The position numbers and the translations under genes were made by a program. Below, piece after piece: positions 1 to 6,476 of a DNA stretch of 11,116 nt. The notes under the pieces were generated by a model. That model ran no database searches. It worked only from the letters and a program-made list of their open reading frames with translations, and was not told the origin of the DNA. Each line of letters starts with the position of its first letter. Positions within the stretch are counted from its first letter, which is position 1. Source of the stretch: M3007 sp044350425 (GTDB taxonomy: Bacteria > Bacteroidota > Bacteroidia > Chitinophagales > Saprospiraceae). Where the stretch lies: assembly GCA_044350425.1 (NCBI GenBank), contig JBILHS010000147.1, positions 1 to 11,116 on the forward strand, in the 5' to 3' direction.

Positions 1-3000
1 CGCCAGAATTTCCTGGTTTTCTCCCAATTCAATTTGAAACTCCGGGGGTGTAGTTACCAAAGGAATGGGTGGGGCAGGCACGGTGACCGGCTGCATGAGC
101 TCACAACCATTGGCATCCTGGATCACCAAATCATAATTTCCCGGAGCGAGACCGTTGAATGCCTGAGCCGCAAAAAACGTCTGTCCACCGTCCATGGAGT
201 AGGTAAATGGTCCTACGCCTCCATTGATCTGTTCCACCGAAAGTGCCCCCGGGGTGCCGTTGCAAAGCGGGGATTGAAGGGTAAATTGCAATCCGGTGGG
301 GACATTCATTTCCTGTTGCACGAGAATTTGGGCTGAATTGGTACAGCCATTCACGGCGGACGTTATGTTCAGCTGGTAAAGTCCTGGGGCATTGATGGTC
401 GGATTGGTGGTATTGGCCCCAGAGACCAGGCTCCCATTGGCTGTAGTCCAAAGGATGCTGGTTTGAGCTGGCACGGTGCTTTGCAAGGTTAATTGCAATA
501 CCTCACAAGTCAACAGAGGCGCGGGTTGTACTTGTACCGGAGGGATCTGGATGTTTTCCAGGACCGTCACCGGCACAGAAGACGAGCAGCCGTTTCCGGT
601 ATTCTGCACTGTTAAGTTGTAAATGCCGGGAGCATCCACGCTTGGGTTTAGTGAATTGCCGCCAGAGAGGATGCTTCCGTTGCTTGTGGTCCAGTTGACC
701 AGGTAAGTATTGCCCAGATCGGTTCCGGAACCATTGAGTGTGGTAGCGGTGAGGCTACAGGTGAGCAATTGCGGCGGAGCAATGGCCAGCACCGGATGTA
801 TGACATCTTCTGTGACGAGCACATTGTCTACCTGGGTACAGCCGTTTTGCGTGTTCAAAATGCTGAGCACATAATTGCCGGGTTCTCCGATCGTGGGACT
901 CAGGGTATTTCCACCGGAGAGGATCTGTCCGTTGCTGGTAGACCAGGTATAACTGAACTCAGGTCCCTGGCTGGAGCCCAGGCCGTTGAGGGCATTGGTG
1001 GGTGTATCACAATCGAGTCCAACGCTGGTGCCCGCTTCTACCGTGGGCAATTGGACATCCTCTGATACCGTCGCACTGGCACTTTGACTGCATCCATTGA
1101 TCTGATTGGTTATGACCAGCGTATACACGCCCGGTTCATTTACTATCGGTTGCTGCGGGTTTTGCGTGGAGATAAAATTACCACCAGCTGAACTGGTCCA
1201 ATTGTATTGAAAATTCGCTCCAATGGTGCAGCCTAAGGCATCCAGAATGATTTGTGAAACGGCACAGGTGAGTATTTCCGGACTTCCAAGTTGCACTACA
1301 GGAGGCGTGACATCCTCTGTAACCAGCAATTGGTCTGTGCCAACGCATCCGTTGAGCGCATCCGTCACCGTGACGATATAGGTACCCGGAGCACCAAGGA
1401 TCGGACTGGCCGTATTACCGCCGCTCAGAATTTGTCCATTGGGCGTTGACCATTGATATCCAATATTTTGCGAAGCAGAGGAAACTATAACGGCTTGCAC
1501 CCCAAGGCTGGTCACCGCACAGGTAAGTTGGTTGTCCGTACCCGCATCCACCACAGGCGACTGAATGTTCTGCAAAATGGTCACACTGGCGGTTTCGGTG
1601 CAAAGGTTGCTGGAGTTGGTCACCGTAACGGTGTACAGTCCTGGTGCATTGACGGCGGGGGTCAACGTACTGGCGCCGGCAGTGATGTTGCCATTTTGGG
1701 TCGACCAGCTGTAAGAGAACAAGGGGCCGGTGCTGGATCCCGCCGCACTGAGCACTGTGTTGGTGAAGGTACAGGTGAGCGTCTGGGGGCTGCCTGCGGA
1801 AGCTGTCGGACCGTTGGCATTTTCAGTAATGCTTACCTGACTGGTCGCCGTACAGCCGTTTTGTGTATTGGTCACCAATAGGGTGTAGTCTCCTGGTTCA
1901 TTGATCACCGGAGCCAGGGTATTCGCTCCGCTGGAAATATTTCCTCCGGGGCTGCTGGTCCACAGGTAATTAAAATTAGCTCCTGAGCTTCCGCTACCTT
2001 GTAAAGCGATCGAGGAAAGAACACAGGTCAGCTCATTGGTTGGACCTGCATTGGCGGCTGGCGTTGCAAAATCTGAGCCTACACTTACCTGATCTGTGGC
2101 TGTGCAGCCATTTTGCAGGTTGGTGACGAGCAAATGGTAGTCACCCGGTTGGTCGATCTGGGCGGTAGGGCCATCAGTCTGGGAGACAAAATTGCCTCCG
2201 ACGGTAGTCCAAAATAGGGCAAATCCGGATCCGGAAGGATTTCCTGCGTCACCGATCAGGCCCGTCGGGCTAAAACAATTGATCAGACTGTTGGATCCTG
2301 CCTGGACAGCTGGTGCTGCGATATCTTGTAGGATGCTCACGGTGGCTACATCCGTGCAGCCATTGTCCAGATTGGTGATGCTCAGCGTATAAATACCGGG
2401 CTGGTCTATGGTGGCCTGCAAGGTTCCCTGACCTGAAAGGATATTGCCGGACCATACATAACTCAGATTGCCGGTTTGCGAAGAAGTACCTGCGTCAATA
2501 ACAGTTTGCTGGGTGGTACAAGTCAAAGTAGCAGGCGCTGCAATGAGTGCGGTGGGCGCGTTCGCATCGTTCATGATCATCACTGATGCGGTAGCGGAGC
2601 AACCGTTGAGTTGATTCGTCACCTGTAAAACATAGGTGCCATTCATGTTGACGGTGGGGCTTAAAGTGCCATTGCCACTTAAAATATTGCCATTCGCCGT
2701 CGTCCAGTTGTAACTAAACCCAGGACCTGAAGCAGATGCTGTTCCATCCAATACTGTAGTCGGTGATGTACAATTGAGTATCGCATCCAGGCCTGCATTG
2801 GCAAGGGGGGGGGTGATATCCTGATTGACCACTACGGCCAGCGTTGCGGTACAATTGTTGGCATTGTTCAGCAAATTAAGCGTGTATAAACCGGGAGCAT
2901 CCACCGTAGGGGTCAGGGTATTCCCGCCGCTCAGAATGTTTCCGTTCAGGGTGCTCCAGTTGTATTGAAAACTCGGGCCGGACGAGGAGCCTGCAGCGTC

Positions 3001-5061
3001 AATGATCGTGCTTAAAAGGTTGCAGGTCAGTGTGTCAGGAGGCAATGCGCCCACCACTGGAATGTTCACATCTGCGGAAACGGTGGTGGAAGCAATGGAG
3101 GTGCAACCATTCATGGTATTGGTTACCAATAAATTATAGGTCCCAATCGAGGATGCACCCGCAACGGGGACATTCGCGGGGCCGGAGATCAGTCCATTGG
3201 CGGTCGTCCATTGATAAGTAAACTCAGGTCCGCTGCTGCTTAAAGATCCGTCCAGCGGAACCGTGCCTTGCATACAGGTAATGAGATCGGTAGGAGCGAT
3301 CTGGGCATTGGGAGGCGCGATATCCTGCCCGACCAGGACACTTGCAGTGCTGGTGCAACCATTGAGGGTATTGGTTACGGTGACAAGATAGTTCCCGGGC
3401 TGATCTACATTGGGGGCCCAGGTGTCATTCCCGGAAAGGATATTGCCATCTGGAGTTGACCAGGAGGGTATCAGGGTGGTATCTGCAGGGGAGGGGATCG
3501 GACCGATGTCGAAATTCTGAACGGCACAGGTGAGAGTGGCTGGATTTCCGGCACTTGCCGGCGGTGGCGTCAGATCCTGTATCACTACTACAGTATCTTT
3601 GGTAATGCAACCGGTAGTATCATTGACAATACTTAAAATGTACCTGCCGGGCAGGTCGACCGTTGGATTCAGGGTACTGTCGCCGGAGACAAAGTGCCCT
3701 TCCTGGGTGGTCCATTGAAGCGTGTAATTCGGCCCGGAACTGGATCCATTCCCGTTCAGAGAGATCTGACTGGCCACGCAGTTCAGGTTTGCGGGAGGAG
3801 CAATATCCGTCACCGGCGCCGGGGCAAAATCCAGGAACGTAGCGGTGGAGGTCACACAAATCCCACCACCACTCACTGTCACGATGTATACTCCTGGTTG
3901 TAAGGCATTTATGGACTGGGTCGTTTGTCCGGACGACCAGTTGTATTGCGAAAAACTGCCCCCGATCGTACTTAAAACAGCCGTATCGCCGAGACATAAA
4001 GGCGTGTTGGCAATCTGAATGTCGGGCGGCAACAAAGGGGTGATCGTAGTGCTGGTGGTGCCGGTGCAGCCGAATGTATTTGTAACGGTAACTGTATAGG
4101 TGCCGGCCTGATTCACGATATTGGTGATGCCGGTTACATTGTTAGACCAAAGATAGGAGGAATACGCGCCCACCACCCGGAGGGTATCCATTTGTCCCGG
4201 GCATAGTCCCGGGTGACTGACCGAAATTGAAAAAGGATCTACCCCGCCAGACAGTATCCCGATGGATCCCTCGCCGGTACAACCATAAGTATCTGTCGCG
4301 ATCACGTTATAATTGCCGGGTTCGGTGACGATGATGGGGGAAGTCGTTTCCCCATTGGTCCATTCAAACCCGGTATAAAGGGTCGGATTCACAATGGCAA
4401 TGGTAGCTGAATCACCTTCCGGGCACATGGTGGTCGGTCCGGTAACTCCTGGAACGAATAAAGGAACTTTAACCACTGTAATTTGGTCGGAAGTGGCGCA
4501 TCCAAACGCATCTACCACCGAAATAGAATAAGTTCCGCTTTGCACTACCGTGTACGGCTCATCCCAACCGGTAGGGTTGACCGGAGTCCACTCAAAAACT
4601 TCGAAATTGCCATAGCCGTTCATATTCAAAGTCAAATCCACCGAGGATTCCGTTGGACAGATGGCCGTGGGACCAAAAATTTTGATGGAATCCTCAAAAA
4701 AGGGATCTTCAAAGGTGATCGAACTGTATTGGTGCCAGGGTTCACAGGAGGTGCCATCTGGATTCCAGCTCCAGGTTCCGGGGGGGACGATGGTAATTTT
4801 ATGGGCCGTTAAGCCATTGCTCCAATCGGCTACCAAAGGCTGAACGACTCCCGTCCAGGTCCAGTTTATAAATGCCGAAAGTGTGATTTCATGCGTGAGG
4901 CAATTTGTATCGATCACTACCAGGGTAGTGCAGTGGCCCATCATCGCGCTTGAATCAAGCTTGATGGGATCGTTCGGACCGCCTGCATTATTTGCATTAG
5001 CCAGTACAGACATAGAAAAAAGGCACCAAATCACAATAAATTTCAGGTAGAAATTGGCCAT
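1..5061 (-). CDS. Giant secreted PKD/Ig-like repeat protein (3' end outside window)
   Basis: The frame is open for 1,687 codons from the ATG at 5059-5061 to the left edge, so the C-terminus is missing. Residues 1-23 look like a signal peptide (K7, hydrophobic 8-20, ANA before the likely cut), so the protein should be exported. Residues 28-127 form an unrecognised Trp/Cys-containing domain. Then follow four roughly 70-residue PKD-like modules (128-416), fourteen 84-residue modules (417-1587) and an SprB-like module (about 1592-1668). Proteins of this build in Bacteroidota are usually cell-surface adhesin or gliding-type proteins exported by the type IX system; a C-terminal sorting domain is expected but not visible, so that is inference. 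Only 8 Lys/Arg occur in 1,687 residues, none after K488. The start is followed directly by the signal peptide; upstream is A/T-rich with no Shine-Dalgarno site, normal for the phylum. Confidence is high for the gene and moderate for surface adhesion. Confidence 0.93.
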   Translation of the reverse strand, partial: MANFYLKFIVIWCLFSMSVLANANNAGGPNDPIKLDSSAMMGHCTTLVVIDTNCLTHEITLSAFINWTWTGVVQPLVADWSNGLTAHKITIVPPGTWSWNPDGTSCEPWHQYSSITFEDPFFEDSIKIFGPTAICPTESSVDLTLNMNGYGNFEVFEWTPVNPTGWDEPYTVVQSGTYSISVVDAFGCATSDQITVVKVPLFVPGVTGPTTMCPEGDSATIAIVNPTLYTGFEWTNGETTSPIIVTEPGNYNVIATDTYGCTGEGSIGILSGGVDPFSISVSHPGLCPGQMDTLRVVGAYSSYLWSNNVTGITNIVNQAGTYTVTVTNTFGCTGTTSTTITPLLPPDIQIANTPLCLGDTAVLSTIGGSFSQYNWSSGQTTQSINALQPGVYIVTVSGGGICVTSTATFLDFAPAPVTDIAPPANLNCVASQISLNGNGSSSGPNYTLQWTTQEGHFVSGDSTLNPTVDLPGRYILSIVNDTTGCITKDTVVVIQDLTPPPASAGNPATLTCAVQNFDIGPIPSPADTTLIPSWSTPDGNILSGNDTWAPNVDQPGNYLVTVTNTLNGCTSTASVLVGQDIAPPNAQIAPTDLITCMQGTVPLDGSLSSSGPEFTYQWTTANGLISGPANVPVAGASSIGTYNLLVTNTMNGCTSIASTTVSADVNIPVVGALPPDTLTCNLLSTIIDAAGSSSGPSFQYNWSTLNGNILSGGNTLTPTVDAPGLYTLNLLNNANNCTATLAVVVNQDITPPLANAGLDAILNCTSPTTVLDGTASASGPGFSYNWTTANGNILSGNGTLSPTVNMNGTYVLQVTNQLNGCSATASVMIMNDANAPTALIAAPATLTCTTQQTVIDAGTSSQTGNLSYVWSGNILSGQGTLQATIDQPGIYTLSITNLDNGCTDVATVSILQDIAAPAVQAGSNSLINCFSPTGLIGDAGNPSGSGFALFWTTVGGNFVSQTDGPTAQIDQPGDYHLLVTNLQNGCTATDQVSVGSDFATPAANAGPTNELTCVLSSIALQGSGSSGANFNYLWTSSPGGNISSGANTLAPVINEPGDYTLLVTNTQNGCTATSQVSITENANGPTASAGSPQTLTCTFTNTVLSAAGSSTGPLFSYSWSTQNGNITAGASTLTPAVNAPGLYTVTVTNSSNLCTETASVTILQNIQSPVVDAGTDNQLTCAVTSLGVQAVIVSSASQNIGYQWSTPNGQILSGGNTASPILGAPGTYIVTVTDALNGCVGTDQLLVTEDVTPPVVQLGSPEILTCAVSQIILDALGCTIGANFQYNWTSSAGGNFISTQNPQQPIVNEPGVYTLVITNQINGCSQSASATVSEDVQLPTVEAGTSVGLDCDTPTNALNGLGSSQGPEFSYTWSTSNGQILSGGNTLSPTIGEPGNYVLSILNTQNGCTQVDNVLVTEDVIHPVLAIAPPQLLTCSLTATTLNGSGTDLGNTYLVNWTTSNGSILSGGNSLNPSVDAPGIYNLTVQNTGNGCSSSVPVTVLENIQIPPVQVQPAPLLTCEVLQLTLQSTVPAQTSILWTTANGSLVSGANTTNPTINAPGLYQLNITSAVNGCTNSAQILVQQEMNVPTGLQFTLQSPLCNGTPGALSVEQINGGVGPFTYSMDGGQTFFAAQAFNGLAPGNYDLVIQDANGCELMQPVTVPAPPIPLVTTPPEFQIELGENQEILA
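58..288 (-). other. SprB-like module after the repeat array
   Basis: Residues about 1592-1668 read L-Q-F-T-L-Q-S-P-L-C-N-G-T-P-G, then I-N-G-G-V-G-P-F-T-Y-S-M-D-G-G-Q, then L-A-P-G-N-Y-D-L-V-I-Q-D-A-N-G-C. The C-N-G...G-G-x-x-P-F/Y-x-Y-S pattern and the closing D-x-x-G-C are the hallmarks of the SprB repeat of Bacteroidota gliding adhesins. Only one copy is visible before the window ends, so more may follow to the left. Confidence 0.75.
301..3813 (-). repeat. Fourteen tandem 84-residue Ig/PKD-like modules within the giant gene
   Basis: Each module carries an L-T-C type motif, a G-S-S-x-G-P segment, a W-T/S-T-x-N-G-N-I-L-S-G segment, a P-G-x-Y-x-L-x-V-T-N segment and an N-G-C-T motif, ending in a D-x-x-x-P linker. 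The first cysteines are at residues 428, 512, 596, 680, 764, 848, 929, 1013, 1097, 1181, 1266, 1351, 1435 and 1519, so spacings are 84 with only 81 and 85 as exceptions. The second cysteine follows 54-58 residues later in all fourteen. This fits a beta-sandwich with a disulfide between strands B and F, as in Ig-like folds (inferred). Module 6 is shortened in its middle and module 11 has an extra cysteine in its G-C-T segment. The DNA copies are visibly diverged, so the array is not a recent expansion. Confidence 0.9.
3814..4680 (-). other. Four short PKD-like modules at the N-terminal side of the giant protein
   Basis: Residues 128-416 hold four modules of about 70 residues, each opening with a C-P or C-L-G motif and closing with a G-T-Y-x-V-x-V-T or similar strand followed by F-G-C, Y-G-C or G-I-C. 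Cysteine pairs are C135/C188, C213/C261, C287/C332 and C356/C402. The middle contains W-S/T-N-G or W-S-S-G followed by T-T, typical of the short PKD-like repeats of Bacteroidota surface proteins. They differ from the downstream 84-residue modules in length and in lacking the N-G-N-I-L-S-G segment. Confidence 0.75.
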
Positions 5062-5177
5062 AGCACAAAAAAAAGAGTTGAAATAAACAGAAAATACCGC
5101 CCCGAGCATCCTCGAAACAGAACAGACGAAAGATTATGAATGAATACAAAAAGGGGATGGGGCAAAGAATCGGCGGC

Positions 5178-5185
5178 CAAATCTA
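5178..5185 (-). promoter_or_regulatory. Candidate -7 box for the giant gene
   Basis: On the minus strand this reads TAGATTTG, an exact match to the Bacteroidota -7 element TAnnTTTG, about 117 bp upstream of the giant gene start. I see no convincing TTG -33 element 19-21 bp further upstream, so this is only a candidate. Confidence 0.3.
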
Positions 5186-5215
5186 TCAACTTTGGAAGAA
5201 TGTATCTGTAATATT

Positions 5216-5332
5216 TTATTTTGACATCATTTGTGCCAGCCACACTTCACCCAAAGCGAAAGCATCCACGAAACCAAAATCCTGGAAAAGCCCCCATTTG
5301 CCGACCTTAGGAGCTAAAGTGACCAGGTAGAA
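5216..5332 (-). pseudogene. Possible remnant of a protein-coding gene (38 codons, no start)
   Basis: The minus strand is open from just after a TAG (5333-5335) to a TAA (5216-5218). The 38-residue translation has protein-like composition: it begins F-Y-L-V-T-L-A-P-K-V-G-K-W-G, continues F-G-F-V-D-A-F-A-L-G and ends M-M-S-K. No start codon precedes it in frame except for two Met codons at its very end. It could be the decayed tail of a gene or simple coincidence; I do not recognise a family. Confidence 0.2.
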
Positions 5333-5346
5333 CTAAGCCAATGACC

Positions 5347-5370
5347 GTTAAAAAATGTTAATTTTTTAAC
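5347..5370. repeat. AT-rich palindrome
   Basis: Perfect inverted repeat with 10-bp arms GTTAAAAAAT / ATTTTTTAAC and a 4-base loop GTTA. It lacks the GC-rich stem of an intrinsic terminator and lies between divergent transcription units, so an operator or DNA-bending site is as likely as an RNA hairpin. Confidence 0.5.
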
Positions 5371-5499
5371 ACACCCGCCTGCTATTTTCAATATTGGAGG
5401 CAAAAGCCCAGGTTTTAACCCTGAATTTTACTTCGATGCGCCCGTTCAATTTTAACAAATCAAAAAGACATCTCTACAGAACATCATTCCGAAAAACCA

Positions 5500-5507
5500 T
5501 AACTTTG
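5500..5507 (+). promoter_or_regulatory. Candidate -7 box for the glycosyltransferase pair
   Basis: TAACTTTG followed by CA is an exact match to the Bacteroidota TAnnTTTG element. It would give a leader of about 240 nt before the first glycosyltransferase. No clear TTG is seen at the -33 distance. Confidence 0.4.
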
Positions 5508-5695
5508 CAGGGGAAAGCAAGAATTGGAACAACGATTCTTCTGGTTTATGAAACATGATTTGGATACCTCGTTTTTTTTGAAAATTTGTTTCCGAACGTT
5601 GGTGCTGTTAAATGAAGGAGCGAAGGGGGTTTCTGTTTGCAAATCTTTAACCTCAAAATCTTAAGGCTTTTTAACTTTTTCTTAACTGCTCTTGT

Positions 5696-5703
5696 TACTT
5701 TTG
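5696..5703 (+). promoter_or_regulatory. Second candidate -7 box, close to the glycosyltransferase start
   Basis: TACTTTTG also fits TAnnTTTG and lies about 50 bp before the ATG at 5754, a usual promoter distance. The upstream sequence is T-rich but has no exact -33 TTG. It is an alternative to the box at 5500-5507. Confidence 0.35.
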
Positions 5704-5753
5704 TCCCGGCTAAGCGGGGAAGGCACAGCAGTGTTTCAGGCTGATAACAGAAA

Positions 5754-6458
5754 ATGATGCATAACCCACGGATTGATGTGCTGATTCCGGCTTGGAATGA
5801 AGAAAAAGCCCTGCCTTTTGTGCTGGCGGGGCTTCCTAAAGATTGGGTCAGGCAAGTGATTGTGTGCGACAATGGTTCGACGGACGGGACGGCAGAAGCG
5901 GCAAAAAAGGAAGGCGCGATCGTAGTGAGTCAACCTGAGCGAGGATATGGGAATGCTTGTCTTGCCGGAATGCGTTACCTGGGAAGCCTTTCAGCGTCAG
6001 AACAACCAGACATCGTAGTGTTTCTCGATGGAGATTATTCAGATTTTCCGGAAGAGTTGCCAGATTTAGTTGCTCCGATTTTGAATGCGGGTAAAGACAT
6101 GGTGATCGGTTCGCGAAGGCTTGGAGGCATGGAACCCGGAGCAATGACCATACCGCAGCAATTTGGCAACTGGCTGGCTCCTGCTATGATCAAATGGTTC
6201 TTTGGATATACGTTCACTGATTTAGGGCCATTTCGGGCCATTCGTTGGGATAAACTGAAAGGTCTGGGGATGCGTGATAAGAATTTTGGCTGGACGGTAG
6301 AAATGCAGGTGCGTGCAGCGAAACAAAAACTTAACTGCGCAGAAATACCCGTGCGCTACAGAAAAAGAGCAGCAGGGCACAGCAAGGTTTCAGGAACGAT
6401 ACGCGGGGCGGTTTTGGCGGGATGGAAAATCATAACGACGATCTTTAGATTGCTTTAA
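5754..6458 (+). CDS. Family 2 glycosyltransferase, DPM1/DPG-synthase-like
   Basis: This 234-residue GT-A fold enzyme most likely moves a sugar from a nucleotide donor to a polyprenyl phosphate or another lipid-linked acceptor on the cytoplasmic side. Visible signs are the start strand I-D-V-L-I-P-A-W-N-E-E (7-17), D39 in C-D-N-G-S-T-D-G-T, the metal-binding D92-G-D94 in F-L-D-G-D-Y-S-D, G-S-R-R at 119-122, the D-L-G-P-F-R-A-I-R motif (156-164), the catalytic-region W-T-V-E-M-Q-V-R (180-187) and R-Y-R-K-R at 201-205. There is no C-terminal membrane pair, so it is the short soluble type. ATG at 5754 is immediately followed by a second ATG at 5757; either could start the protein. An 18-bp gap to the next glycosyltransferase suggests one operon. 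Donor and acceptor cannot be told from sequence. Confidence 0.9.
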   Translation: MMHNPRIDVLIPAWNEEKALPFVLAGLPKDWVRQVIVCDNGSTDGTAEAAKKEGAIVVSQPERGYGNACLAGMRYLGSLSASEQPDIVVFLDGDYSDFPEELPDLVAPILNAGKDMVIGSRRLGGMEPGAMTIPQQFGNWLAPAMIKWFFGYTFTDLGPFRAIRWDKLKGLGMRDKNFGWTVEMQVRAAKQKLNCAEIPVRYRKRAAGHSKVSGTIRGAVLAGWKIITTIFRLL

Positions 6459-6476
6459 AAACTTACAAACTTAAAT

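Larger units (their letters stand above)
5062..5753. other. Non-coding stretch between divergent giant gene and glycosyltransferases
   Basis: About 690 bp without a confident gene lie between the divergent genes. It contains candidate promoters for both sides, a palindrome at 5347-5370, T-rich sequence from 5570 and from 5641 to 5705, and the possible gene remnant at 5216-5332. A 38-codon plus-strand ORF at 5548-5664 has no ribosome binding site and is not supported. Confidence 0.6.

Noticed and set aside
1453..1881. 142-residue plus-strand ORF, and other ORFs of 60-125 residues across 34-4843
   Set aside because: All lie inside the giant minus-strand gene, whose repeat structure and codon pattern clearly mark the real frame.
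5136..5330. 64-residue plus-strand ORF in the non-coding gap
   Set aside because: The Lys/Pro/Ser-rich tail looks like the antisense of protein-like sequence on the other strand, with no family resemblance or initiation signal.
5548..5664. 38-codon plus-strand ORF upstream of the glycosyltransferases as a leader peptide
   Set aside because: No ribosome-binding signal, a T8 run inside, and no recognisable pattern; an ORF of this size is expected by chance in a 690-bp gap.
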